This document shows, piece by piece, positions 18,164-25,756 of a stretch of DNA of 64,000 nucleotides. The stretch is from Fimenecus sp045532175 (lineage in GTDB: Bacteria; Bacillota; Clostridia; Oscillospirales; Acutalibacteraceae). A program made the translations under genes and the position numbers. Below the pieces are notes generated by a model that saw nothing but the letters and a program-made list of their open reading frames with translations, searched no databases and was not told the origin of the DNA. Each line of letters begins with the position of its first letter. Position 1 is the stretch's first letter. The stretch spans positions 71,019-135,018 of the forward strand of contig JAZSFK010000043.1 in the NCBI GenBank assembly GCA_045532175.1, given 5' to 3'.

Positions 18164-18169
18164 CTTGCA

Positions 18170-18481
18170 ATGGCAAGAGTTGCCCATCGTGAAGGATATC
18201 CTGAAAGCGGTCTTTATTGGGAAAAAGCTGCTTGGGAAGAAGCAGAACATGCAGCAAAATTTGCTGAACTTCTTGGTGAAGTTGTAACAGACAGCACAAA
18301 GAAAAACCTTGAAATGAGAGTTGACGCTGAAAACGGTGCAACTGCTGGTAAATTTGACCTTGCAAAACGTGCAAAGGAACTTGGTCTTGATGCAATCCAC
18401 GACACAGTTCATGAAATGGCACGCGATGAAGCTCGACATGGCAAGGCATTTGAAGGTCTTTTAAACAGATATTTTAAATAA
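18170..18481 (+). CDS. C-terminal fragment of the split reverse rubrerythrin (diiron domain)
   Basis: 103 residues with the remaining diiron ligands in WEEAEHAAKF and HEMARDEARHGKAF. The ATG at 18170 has no ribosome binding site at normal spacing; the nearest purine-rich stretch is the AGAGG about 17 bases upstream. Independent synthesis is therefore doubtful unless readthrough or reinitiation takes place. Confidence 0.35.
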   Translation: MARVAHREGYPESGLYWEKAAWEEAEHAAKFAELLGEVVTDSTKKNLEMRVDAENGATAGKFDLAKRAKELGLDAIHDTVHEMARDEARHGKAFEGLLNRYFK

Positions 18482-18506
18482 ATCCCTATTTTTATAAATA
18501 AAAAGT

Positions 18507-18535
18507 AACGAGTGGTTGAAAAGCCACTCGTTTTC
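18507..18535 (+). terminator. intrinsic terminator after the rubrerythrin gene
   Basis: Stem CGAGTGG (18509-18515) and CCACTCG (18524-18530) with an 8-base loop, followed by TTTTCTTATT. Confidence 0.8.
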
Positions 18536-18579
18536 TTATTATATTTATAAAACTGTAATTAACATATAGATTATGTAAG

Positions 18580-18608
18580 TTGACATTAATCCATATAAAA
18601 TATATAAT
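18580..18608 (+). promoter_or_regulatory. consensus sigma-A promoter of the zinc-ribbon membrane gene
   Basis: TTGACA (18580-18585), exactly 17 bases, TATAAT (18603-18608): a perfect match to consensus at both boxes. The leader is about 50 bases, with AAAAGGAG before ATG 18666. Confidence 0.8.
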
Positions 18609-18665
18609 CTATTTGACTGTAATTGTAATTGTCATTTTTATTCTATATTAAAAGGAGATTTTTAT

Positions 18666-19232
18666 ATGTTTGATAACATAGGTGGAAAAATCAAAGCTGT
18701 TGCAACAGCTTTTACATGGATTGGAATTATATTTTTTAGTCTTACAGGATTAATTGTCATGTTCATTGACGAAGATACAATACTATTAGGAATCTTAATA
18801 ATTGCAATTGGCTGTTTAACCTCTTGGTTATCTTCACTTACTCTATATGGATTAGGTCAATTGATAGAAAATAGCGATATTTTAGTTGCACAAGGCAGAC
18901 GACAGCCTCCTGCTCCTGTTTATACACATACAACAGTTACAAACAATACCGCTAATACAACAACTACTGGGAGTTCTCCTTTAACAAATTTTTTAAATAA
19001 TCAATCAAATGTTGTACCGATTCAACCACTTGTAGTTGACGAAGATAACATTAAGTGTCCCGTTTGTAATGAATTACAAAGAAGCAATAGACTGGTTTGT
19101 TACAAATGTGGACAGCTATTTATCAATGGTCAACCCAATATCCCATATTGGTGCAAGAATTGTGGCAGACCCGGACCCTATGGAGAATATTGTCCAAACT
19201 GTGGCAGTTCAATAAGAATTTATAATAAATAA
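18666..19232 (+). CDS. membrane protein with two C-terminal zinc ribbons
   Basis: 188 residues. Two hydrophobic segments (residues about 15-37 and 40-62) form a hairpin in the membrane. A Thr/Pro-rich linker (QPPAPVYTHTTVTNN, residues about 76-115) follows, then two zinc ribbons: CPVC ... CYKC (residues about 133-153) and CKNC ... CPNC (about 160-180). I do not recognise a named family. The layout suggests a membrane-tethered cytoplasmic zinc-ribbon module, perhaps an adaptor or stress sensor, but that is inference. It is a single gene with a consensus promoter and its own terminator, which suggests it is well expressed. Confidence 0.75.
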   Translation: MFDNIGGKIKAVATAFTWIGIIFFSLTGLIVMFIDEDTILLGILIIAIGCLTSWLSSLTLYGLGQLIENSDILVAQGRRQPPAPVYTHTTVTNNTANTTTTGSSPLTNFLNNQSNVVPIQPLVVDEDNIKCPVCNELQRSNRLVCYKCGQLFINGQPNIPYWCKNCGRPGPYGEYCPNCGSSIRIYNK

Positions 19233-19251
19233 TTTACAAATTCACATAAAA

Positions 19252-19287
19252 ACAGACCTCTGTAAAAAATACAGAGGTCCGTTTTTT
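19252..19287. terminator. intrinsic terminator, probably bidirectional
   Basis: Ten-base stem GACCTCTGTA (19255-19264) and its complement at 19270-19279, loop AAAAA, followed by TCCGTTTTTT. The gene on the other strand ends at 19296. Confidence 0.85.
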
Positions 19288-19295
19288 AGTTTTGA

Positions 19296-19697
19296 TTATG
19301 GATAATCATACAAAACGACTTCTTCGTTAGCTGCGATGCATGTTACCTTTATTCTGTAATCAGAGAATACATTGATAAGTTTTTTTTCTTCAAGTCCTAT
19401 AACATATCCGTTACCAATGGTTGCCCATTCTTCAACTGTTTCATAGCCTGTTGAATTTGCTTTTTGTAACTCTATGCCTATGTAAAGAGTTGAGTCAATC
19501 GTTGATATAAGCGTAACAGATGCTGTCGCCACGAGTCCGCTAATAGTAAACGATGTTATTACTGAATCAATAACAGTAAAACACGGCATTACAGTGTTTT
19601 CTCCTTCCTCCGCGGCAGATGAAGGAATAACAAAAAGTGAAAAAAGCATAGTTAAAACTAAAACCAGGCTTAAAACTTTTTTTGCTGACGTTAACAT
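19296..19697 (-). CDS. small secreted protein of unknown function
   Basis: 133 residues with a good signal peptide (KKVLSLVLVLTMLFSLFVIP, then SSAAEE, probable cleavage after SSA). The mature part is about 105 residues, rich in beta-strand-forming Thr, Val and Ile, with two Cys residues that could form a disulphide. No known domain is evident. An AAGGGGG ribosome binding site precedes ATG. It lies just downstream of the sigma factor and DUF4367 pair on the same strand, with about 46 bases between, and may be part of that regulon. Confidence 0.7.
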   Translation of the reverse strand: MLTSAKKVLSLVLVLTMLFSLFVIPSSAAEEGENTVMPCFTVIDSVITSFTISGLVATASVTLISTIDSTLYIGIELQKANSTGYETVEEWATIGNGYVIGLEEKKLINVFSDYRIKVTCIAANEEVVLYDYP

Positions 19698-19743
19698 ATT
19701 TTCACCCCCTTAATCCATATAATCGTATTAAGAGGCAAATTTG

Positions 19744-20373
19744 TTACTTTACATTATCAGAAATCTTTAACAATTCATCCAAGTCCAAAAATCCGATTAT
19801 TCTGTAAACATAATCATTCTTTGTCCAAGTTAAACTATTATTGCCTGTCTCACTTTCACTAAATACATATTTTACATCTGAAATAATGATTTCTTTTGAG
19901 GTAGTTTTTTCGTTATCATATGAAACTATACTTGATGATGAGCATTTTGTAATTGTAAGTGTTTCACTTTTATCATTTTGATATATATAAGATACTTGCT
20001 TCTCCATAACTATTGTCTTAGTGTATTTATATCCTTCCGGTATGTAACCCACTGTTATATCACTATTGATGTGGTTCTTATTGTCCTTTGTTATTTTAAA
20101 TGTATTGAAAATATCAAATTCTTCTACAATAGTTTCACGAGATGATGGAAAAACAAAAGCTGACAACAATAAAGCACAAAGAATGGCAGCAACAAGCATA
20201 ATTTTAATTGTTTTACTTGTTAATCTGTGATAACGGTCATTTCGCATTTTATCAAAAAGTTTTTGTTTCCATTTTATATGCTTTTCACTACACTCAGCCT
20301 TTGGCACATTATCCGGAAAGGATTCAATCCATTCGTCAAAGGACAAAACACAGGCTTCGGCTAATTTACTCAT
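19744..20373 (-). CDS. DUF4367 membrane protein, likely anti-sigma partner
   Basis: 209 residues: a soluble N-terminal region with Cys and acidic residues (SKLAEACVLSFDEWIES), one membrane segment (KIMLVAAILCALLLSAFVF, about residues 65-85) and an outer C-terminal domain of DUF4367 type (VGYIPEGYKYTKTIVMEKQ, YRIIGFLDLDELLKIS). In clostridia such proteins are commonly coded beside ECF sigma factors and are thought to hold them at the membrane. ATG at 20373 is best placed after AAAGGTGA; it overlaps the sigma gene end by 8 bases (coupled translation). The anti-sigma role is inferred from position and layout, not from a recognised zinc motif. Confidence 0.75.
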   Translation of the reverse strand: MSKLAEACVLSFDEWIESFPDNVPKAECSEKHIKWKQKLFDKMRNDRYHRLTSKTIKIMLVAAILCALLLSAFVFPSSRETIVEEFDIFNTFKITKDNKNHINSDITVGYIPEGYKYTKTIVMEKQVSYIYQNDKSETLTITKCSSSSIVSYDNEKTTSKEIIISDVKYVFSESETGNNSLTWTKNDYVYRIIGFLDLDELLKISDNVK

Positions 20374-20911
20374 TGTCTTCATCACCTTTTACATAATTCC
20401 TTACAAAATGTTTCCCTTGCATACATCTTTTTCGTACCATGGCTTCAGACATATTTAAAAATCTGCTAATATCCGCACCACTGTACTGAAAAACATATTT
20501 AAGGTAGAAAACCACTCTGGTAGGTTCAGGCAATTTGTCAACAGCCTCCTTCATAAGAAGCATATCACAGTTATCAAAATCTTCATCGCCTATATTATAG
20601 AAATCAGAAATATCTGCATCAATCATATTGTTTAGATGTTTTTTCTCCTTGCGGTACATATCTACTGAAATGCCTTTTGAAACAACTATAACGAGGTTTC
20701 TTAATTTCTTATCATATATGTCCTGCTCTATTTTATGAAAATTCATAGCAAATCGCAACATAATTTCCTGCGCACATTCTTCTGCAAGCTCATGAGTTCT
20801 TAAATGTTGCTTAGCGATATAATAAGCAGTATCATAATATGTATTATAGAATTCTTCAAAACGAGATTTATCCTCAGGATTCTGGAGCATTGAGCAACAC
20901 AACAACAGCAT
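20366..20911 (-). CDS. ECF-type RNA polymerase sigma factor
   Basis: 181 residues. Region 2 is seen in RFEEFYNTYYDTAYYIAKQ ... LAEECAQEIMLRFAMNF, and region 4 in VDKLPEPTRVVFYLKYVFQYS and ISRFLNMSEAMVRKRCMQGK. These are the usual features of sigma-70 family ECF regulators. Translation is most likely from the ATG at 20911, 8 bases after AAAGGAGAG; the ATG at 20917 sits too close. It shares an 8-base overlap with the DUF4367 gene, matching a sigma/anti-sigma pair. The signal it answers is unknown. Confidence 0.88.
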   Translation of the reverse strand: MLLLCCSMLQNPEDKSRFEEFYNTYYDTAYYIAKQHLRTHELAEECAQEIMLRFAMNFHKIEQDIYDKKLRNLVIVVSKGISVDMYRKEKKHLNNMIDADISDFYNIGDEDFDNCDMLLMKEAVDKLPEPTRVVFYLKYVFQYSGADISRFLNMSEAMVRKRCMQGKHFVRNYVKGDEDNE

Positions 20912-20934
20912 ATTCATCTCTCCTTTTTCAACAT

Positions 20935-20963
20935 ATTATACATTAAATTGACAAAAGTGGCAA
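20935..20963 (-). promoter_or_regulatory. promoter of the sigma/DUF4367 operon
   Basis: Minus strand TTGCCA (20958-20963), 17 bases, TATAAT (20935-20940). It overlaps an inverted repeat with arms ATTGACA (20947-20953) and TGTCAAT (20968-20974), a possible operator. Confidence 0.55.
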
Positions 20964-21040
20964 GACGTGTCAATCATAATATTATTCGTTTTATGAAAAA
21001 AGAAAAATAATGTTATATCAAAACCATACACTTAAATAAA

Positions 21041-21062
21041 AAAAACTCCCATACAGGGAGCT
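21041..21062 (-). terminator. intrinsic terminator after spoVM
   Basis: Stem CTCCC (21046-21050) and GGGAG (21056-21060), loop ATACA. On the minus strand the stem is followed by seven T's, directly after the spoVM stop at 21066. Confidence 0.7.
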
Positions 21063-21065
21063 TTT

Positions 21066-21152
21066 TTATTGGATTTCAGTTTTCTTTATACCAAAAATTT
21101 TCCGCAAAATACCACCAATGAATTTTGGACTTTTCACTAATACAACTTTCAT
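21066..21152 (-). CDS. spoVM: SpoVM-like spore coat-anchoring peptide
   Basis: A 28-residue frame that begins MKVVLVKSPKFIGGILRK. It matches the pattern of SpoVM (B. subtilis starts MKFYTIKLPKFLGGIVRA): a short lead, Pro, KF-GGI, then a basic amphipathic helix. SpoVM recognises the convex forespore membrane and anchors SpoIVA, the base of the spore coat. The start has GGGGAG with 8 bases to ATG, which is strong for so small a gene. Position also supports it: in B. subtilis spoVM follows thiN in the same cluster order seen here. It ends at TAA, then a terminator. I am confident in the assignment despite the small size. Confidence 0.85.
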   Translation of the reverse strand: MKVVLVKSPKFIGGILRKIFGIKKTEIQ

Positions 21153-21165
21153 TAAAGATACTCCC

Positions 21166-21312
21166 CTAACTCTTACAGAGGGAAAAACCGCAGATTACAA
21201 GAGCAATTGCAAGTAATACTATAATGGCTTTTTGGGGAAGGATTAAAGAAATCAACAAGCCTAATCCCAATGCCATAAATATTATTCCTTTGTAATTTCT
21301 TTTTCTTCCCAT
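21166..21312 (-). CDS. 48-residue hydrophobic membrane peptide
   Basis: The frame begins MGRKRNYKGIIFMALG and carries a positively charged N-terminus and two hydrophobic stretches (residues about 10-25 and 29-45), separated by LPQK, with Cys at 41 and 46. A long G-rich ribosome binding site (AGGGGGG, 7 bases from ATG) argues that it is translated. It ends with TAG, and the spoVM ribosome binding site starts at that stop, so the two are probably coupled. No named family is recognised; small hydrophobic peptides near spoVM could act in spore membranes, which is inference. Confidence 0.7.
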   Translation of the reverse strand: MGRKRNYKGIIFMALGLGLLISLILPQKAIIVLLAIALVICGFSLCKS

Positions 21313-21369
21313 AAAAAATCCCCCCTGCGTATGTATTTTACTACATTATACGCGGAGGATTTTAATTTG

Positions 21370-22002
21370 TTACATCTGTGTTTCTATTACAATCAATGTT
21401 CCGTCATCTACAATGATTTCACCAAAATCATCAACAATATCATTACTGATACCTATAGGAACAAAAGGGTCAAGTGTATAATTATCAAGTGAATAATGAA
21501 AACCCTTTTCCGTTACACCAAGGGCCTTTTCGCCAAAAGCAAAAACGGAAATCTGTTTATCCGGGGTAAATGGGATTTTTAACTCTTCATTAGTTATGGC
21601 ATAAAAGGTGTGTTTATCATCAAACATTCGGATTTTAATTCCTTCCCCGGAAGCTCTTGCCATTACTGAAATATTAGCGAAAGTGTGTTCAAAACGTCCG
21701 CCCGTGCCACCAAAAAGCAAAAATTCAGTAAATCCTCGCTTAACACCCTCATTATAAGCCGCCTCGCAGTCTGTAACGTCTTTTTCAACGGGCAAGGTAA
21801 TCTTTTCAACATTTTCAGGAAAACTCTTTATAGAGTCAAAATCACCAATTAAAAGATTTGGAATAATGTCTGCTTCAGTTGCAATATCATACCCGCTATC
21901 CGCACATATAATATAATCATCGGCAAGAATATATTGTTTTAATATCTCGGCAGTACAATCTCCGCCACCAATAATAATACATCTTGATTTTATTTTTCCC
22001 AT
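21370..22002 (-). CDS. thiN: thiamine diphosphokinase
   Basis: 210 residues. It transfers pyrophosphate from ATP to thiamine, giving the cofactor TPP. ThiN/TPK motifs are seen: CADSGYDIATEADIIPNLLIGDFDSI (residues about 33-58), KDVTDCEAAYNEG and FGGTGGRFEHTFAN. The length is normal. It overlaps the end of rsgA by 13 bases and precedes the 48-residue peptide and spoVM, as in the conserved Firmicute order, except that rpe, which lies between rsgA and thiN in B. subtilis, is absent. Confidence 0.92.
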   Translation of the reverse strand: MGKIKSRCIIIGGGDCTAEILKQYILADDYIICADSGYDIATEADIIPNLLIGDFDSIKSFPENVEKITLPVEKDVTDCEAAYNEGVKRGFTEFLLFGGTGGRFEHTFANISVMARASGEGIKIRMFDDKHTFYAITNEELKIPFTPDKQISVFAFGEKALGVTEKGFHYSLDNYTLDPFVPIGISNDIVDDFGEIIVDDGTLIVIETQM

Positions 22003-22862
22003 TCTTTAATTTCCTTTGCTTGATTTAACAACTGAATGTAGCTGTTATGACGTGATGAACTGATTATGCCATCTTTCACAGCCTGACAAATTACACAGCC
22101 CTTATCATTGACGTGTGAACAAGAAGTGAAACGACAATTACCCAGGTACTCCTTAAATTCTCTGAAGCAATAAGGCAGGTCATCCTTTCTTATAACATCA
22201 TTCTTATCAAATTCAAAGGAAGAAAAACCGGGAGTATCAATTACAAAACCACCACAGACGTTAAACAACTGTGCTTGACGTGTTGTGTGGCGGCCTCTAC
22301 CCAATTTATCACTTATTGCTCCTGTGGATAAATTAAGTGACGAATCAAGTTTATTCAATAAAGTAGTTTTGCCCACACCCGAATTACCTGTAAAAGCACT
22401 AATTTTGCCCTTCATAATATTCTTAACTTGTTGAAGTGATTCTTCACTATCTAAAACAATTACCGATATTCCGCTGTTTTGGTATATTGAAGCAATTTCA
22501 TCATAAGATGATAAATCTGTTTTTGATATAACAATATATGGCTCAATATCCTTGTTTTCAGCCAAAGCAATCATCTTATCAATAACAAAATAGTTTGGTC
22601 TTGGGTCGACAGTTGATACGACAATTATTAAATTATCAATATTCGATACAGGAGGTCTATTAAGAAAGTTCTTTCTTTCTAGAATACAATCAATTGTATT
22701 TTCTGAATTTTCATTAACGGAAATTTCAACTCTATCACCCACAAGCGGCGTGATTTTATTTTTTCTGAATATTCCTCTTGCTTTACATTCATATATCGCA
22801 TTGGCGACTTCAACATAGTAGAAGCCGCCAATACCCTTTATTATAGTTCCATTAAAATTCAT
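21990..22862 (-). CDS. rsgA: ribosome small-subunit GTPase RsgA
   Basis: 290 residues with the circularly permuted GTPase order: G4-like VISKTDLSS comes before the P-loop AFTGNSGVGKTTLLN, then the DTPGFSSFEF G3 region. The N-terminal OB fold is GTIIKGIGGFYYVEV, and the C-terminal zinc site is CRFTSCSHVNDKGCVIC. RsgA checks late 30S assembly. It starts one base after the prkC stop and overlaps thiN, so it is plainly within the operon; its ribosome binding site is weak, consistent with coupled translation. Confidence 0.93.
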   Translation of the reverse strand: MNFNGTIIKGIGGFYYVEVANAIYECKARGIFRKNKITPLVGDRVEISVNENSENTIDCILERKNFLNRPPVSNIDNLIIVVSTVDPRPNYFVIDKMIALAENKDIEPYIVISKTDLSSYDEIASIYQNSGISVIVLDSEESLQQVKNIMKGKISAFTGNSGVGKTTLLNKLDSSLNLSTGAISDKLGRGRHTTRQAQLFNVCGGFVIDTPGFSSFEFDKNDVIRKDDLPYCFREFKEYLGNCRFTSCSHVNDKGCVICQAVKDGIISSSRHNSYIQLLNQAKEIKEWEK

Positions 22863-22863
22863 G

Positions 22864-24999
22864 TTATGAACTTGGTCCTTTGCTTACAGTTAAAGTAATT
22901 AAAGTGTTAGTAGAATGTCTTGTAGAACCGTCAGCAGTTGGTGATTGAGATATAACTGTTCCGGCTGAATAACTGTTACTATATGTTTCAATTATTTCAA
23001 CATTCTTAAATCCTGCTGCATTAAGTTTTGATTCAGCAGTTGATACATTATACCCAACAACATTTATAAGAACAACAATCTCTTCAACATCAGAAACCAC
23101 AGCAGGAACCTGTGTAAAGTCAATAACACCTTTTTGTACCGGTGCATCATCAATTGTTACGGTATAAACATTCCCTGCACCAGTACCTGTTATTGAAACT
23201 ACTTGAGTACCACCACCCAAATACAATTCACTTGATGTATATACAAGTGAATTATTAAGGTAAACCTTTAATACACCCGGTTTATTTACTGCGGGAAGTT
23301 TAACCTCAATATCTGCAGTACCTTCTGACGGAATACCATTACTGATTTCAATATCAATAGCAGAACCTGCAAGAACAGTTTCACCCTCATTGAAGGATTG
23401 CCAAACAACAAAGCCCTTTTCGAGATTACTGTTTACCTCAGTAACTGTACCAAGCTCCAAGCCACTTGAAATGAGTAACTGTTCGGCTTCATCCTTGCCG
23501 TTGCCAATCAGATTTGGTACAACAACTTCGTCCTTTTTATCTGTTGCAATATAAACAGTAACAGTTGAGCCACTCTTAACATAAGTACCTGCCTCAGGTG
23601 ATGTACGAGTAACCTTACCCGGTGCAACACTTAAAGTATATTCTGTGACGTACTTTGGCTTCAATTTACTTGCAACAAGCAATTCACCTGCTGAATCCTT
23701 ATCCATACCGATAATTGACGTATCAATAAGTTTCATATCAACATTATTGACGATAGTCAGTTTTATTTCCGAACCACGTCTTGCCTTTTTATCAGCCTCC
23801 GGAGTCTGCGCAGTAACAGTTCCGTTTTCTTTATTTGCATCCTCTGTATATTCCGTAACAAACTCAAAATCCTCGTACTCTTTGTTATTCTGAATATCTT
23901 CGTAATAGTTCATTCCAATAAAATTCTGTACGACAATCTTTCCGTTATTTAATCCAAAAATAATTCCCGCCACAATGGCTGCAACAGCAATCAAACCGCA
24001 TATTGCTCCAATCATAACCGCAGAAGTCTTATTCATTGGCTGCTTATCTTCTTCATCATCCTGTCTGTCAACATTAAAATGACGAGTATCCCTTACGATT
24101 GTATCATTTGTGGTTTTGATATACTTTGTAGGTTCTTTGTCAACAAAATAAGAATAATTAAATTTTACAGACGGATTTCTTTTAAACTCATTGATATCAA
24201 CAAGCATTTCGGCTGCAGAACGATATCGACTACTTGGATTTTTCTGCATAGCACGAATTGTAATCTGTTCAAGTCCAAGTGGTATTGTTGGTATAATTTC
24301 TCTTGGACGTACGGGCTCTTGCTGAAGTTGCATCAGAGCTACTGAAACAACACTGTCAGACTGAAATGGTAACTGGCCTGTCAGCATTTCATAAAGAACA
24401 ACGCCAATTGAATATATGTCAGCCTTTTCATCTGTCATTTCACCACGTGCCTGTTCAGGACTGATATAATGCACAGAACCTATTGCAGTATCAGTAATGG
24501 TATGATAGTCCGAGCGACTGAATCGGGCAATACCAAAATCAGTAACCTTGATAGTGCCATCTTGTAAAAGCATAATATTTTGAGGCTTAATATCCTGATG
24601 TACAATACCTTTATCATGAGCATGTTGAAGTGCTGCAAGAATCTGTCCGATAAAATGAACTGCTTCCTTCCAGTTAATTACACCCTGTTGCTCAATATAC
24701 TCTTTTAAAGTTATACCATCAACATATTCCATTACAATATACTGAAGTCTGTCGCCGAAACTAACATTGTAAACTCGAACAATATTAGGATGAGAAAGTA
24801 CAGCAATTGCTTTCGACTCATTTTTAAATCTGCGTTTGAATTCATCATTTGTAAGATACTCATCTTTAAGAATTTTAATTGCAACAATTCTATCGTCAAT
24901 ATTGTCGTAAGCTTTATAAACAACTGCCATACCACCTACGCCAATAATTTCTCTTATCTCATATCGTCCGTCGAGACGCTTTCCACAAAAATTATCCAT
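22864..24999 (-). CDS. prkC: PASTA-domain Ser/Thr protein kinase PrkC
   Basis: 711 residues. The cytoplasmic Hanks kinase (residues 1-265) shows IGVGGMAVVYKAY, VAIKILK, the catalytic loop VHQDIKPQN and VTDFGIARF. One membrane segment lies near residues 325-350. Outside are three PASTA repeats (about 356-425, 425-495 and 495-560), an Ig-like insert, and a fourth PASTA-like repeat at the end. PrkC senses peptidoglycan fragments and guides growth and spore germination in relatives. The catalytic loop reads HQD rather than the usual HRD. The ATG at 24999 follows AAGGAG by 8 bases. prpC, its phosphatase, lies immediately upstream. Confidence 0.94.
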   Translation of the reverse strand: MDNFCGKRLDGRYEIREIIGVGGMAVVYKAYDNIDDRIVAIKILKDEYLTNDEFKRRFKNESKAIAVLSHPNIVRVYNVSFGDRLQYIVMEYVDGITLKEYIEQQGVINWKEAVHFIGQILAALQHAHDKGIVHQDIKPQNIMLLQDGTIKVTDFGIARFSRSDYHTITDTAIGSVHYISPEQARGEMTDEKADIYSIGVVLYEMLTGQLPFQSDSVVSVALMQLQQEPVRPREIIPTIPLGLEQITIRAMQKNPSSRYRSAAEMLVDINEFKRNPSVKFNYSYFVDKEPTKYIKTTNDTIVRDTRHFNVDRQDDEEDKQPMNKTSAVMIGAICGLIAVAAIVAGIIFGLNNGKIVVQNFIGMNYYEDIQNNKEYEDFEFVTEYTEDANKENGTVTAQTPEADKKARRGSEIKLTIVNNVDMKLIDTSIIGMDKDSAGELLVASKLKPKYVTEYTLSVAPGKVTRTSPEAGTYVKSGSTVTVYIATDKKDEVVVPNLIGNGKDEAEQLLISSGLELGTVTEVNSNLEKGFVVWQSFNEGETVLAGSAIDIEISNGIPSEGTADIEVKLPAVNKPGVLKVYLNNSLVYTSSELYLGGGTQVVSITGTGAGNVYTVTIDDAPVQKGVIDFTQVPAVVSDVEEIVVLINVVGYNVSTAESKLNAAGFKNVEIIETYSNSYSAGTVISQSPTADGSTRHSTNTLITLTVSKGPSS

Positions 25000-25022
25000 A
25001 AATGCAGCTCCTTCCCTCTGTA

Positions 25023-25751
25023 TCAATAAGAAACTGTAACAACGGTTATGTTATCTCCACCGCCATTGTTATTAGCACGATTAACAAGTCTTTCTGCATA
25101 TTCATAAAACTTTCCGTCAGCGGTAAGTTCATAAATTTCATTAGTTTCAATAAAATTAGTCAAACCGTCAGTACACATTAAAAGCACATCGTTTTCAGTA
25201 ATGGATTCCTCACAAAAATCTATCCTTAACTCCTCTGAAACGCCAAGCGCACGAGTTATGAGATTCTTTCGAGGATGCTCACGAGCCTCATCAGGTGTGA
25301 TTTTACCACTATCAACCATTTCCTGAACATAAGAATGGTCTCTTGTCAGCTGATATAACTTATTGTTAGACAAAATATACGCCCTCGAATCTCCTGCATG
25401 TGCAACATAAACAGTTTCATTCGCAACAATTGAAACTACAACAGTCGTGCCCATTCCGTTTAATTCAGGGTTCTGTCTACTCATTTCATATACTTCAATA
25501 TTTGCAGCAGAAATTGCAGACATTAACATATTTCTGATAGAACCCGCAGACATTCCCGGGCGATATGATGAAGAAATTCTTTCAGAAATTAGTTTTACGG
25601 CAGTTGAACTGGCAAGATTTCCTCCTGCAACTCCACCCATACCGTCACACACAACAGCCCAAGCAACCGAACCCGGTAACTCACCTGCTGCATAGGAATC
25701 CTGGTTATTAGTTCTTTTTAATCCGGTATCAGTTTTGGCTACAATTTTCAT
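25023..25751 (-). CDS. prpC: PP2C-type Ser/Thr phosphatase PrpC
   Basis: 242 residues. PP2C metal motifs are present: NNQDSYAAGE, VVCDGMGGVAGG (Asp, Gly), AGDSRAYIL, LLMCTDGLTNFI and GGGDNITVVTV. It removes phosphate placed by PrkC and balances the kinase. The start is ATG 25751, with AGG 8 bases upstream; an earlier in-frame GTG lies in the end of rlmN. It is cotranscribed with prkC in this cluster and in most Firmicutes. Confidence 0.94.
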   Translation of the reverse strand: MKIVAKTDTGLKRTNNQDSYAAGELPGSVAWAVVCDGMGGVAGGNLASSTAVKLISERISSSYRPGMSAGSIRNMLMSAISAANIEVYEMSRQNPELNGMGTTVVVSIVANETVYVAHAGDSRAYILSNNKLYQLTRDHSYVQEMVDSGKITPDEAREHPRKNLITRALGVSEELRIDFCEESITENDVLLMCTDGLTNFIETNEIYELTADGKFYEYAERLVNRANNNGGGDNITVVTVSY

Positions 25752-25756
25752 CACAA

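Larger units (their letters stand above)
17936..18481 (+). pseudogene. rbr: reverse rubrerythrin interrupted by an in-frame TAG
   Basis: Together the two halves form a 181-codon reverse rubrerythrin, with a rubredoxin domain (CSVCGYVHEG ... CPQCKVP, four Cys) first and a diiron four-helix domain second. Clostridial proteins of this type reduce hydrogen peroxide and oxygen, and are PerR-controlled in Clostridium acetobutylicum. Codon 76 is TAG at 18161-18163, just where relatives have Tyr in the run GMYLAMA. Coding resumes in the same frame with no shift. The upstream part has a strong GGAGG ribosome binding site; the downstream part has none at a useful distance. A single base change (TAC/TAT to TAG), a sequencing error or readthrough could each explain it. 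Confidence 0.85.

Noticed and set aside
17936..18481. General reassignment of TAG to an amino acid
   Set aside because: TAG ends the YugP-type gene, the FG-GAP-like gene and the 48-residue peptide at natural ends, so it is a genuine stop in this genome.
18566..18612. 9-base inverted repeat (ATAGATTAT with its complement) around the zinc-ribbon promoter
   Set aside because: AT-only arms this short are expected by chance in such a base mix; no regulator nearby.
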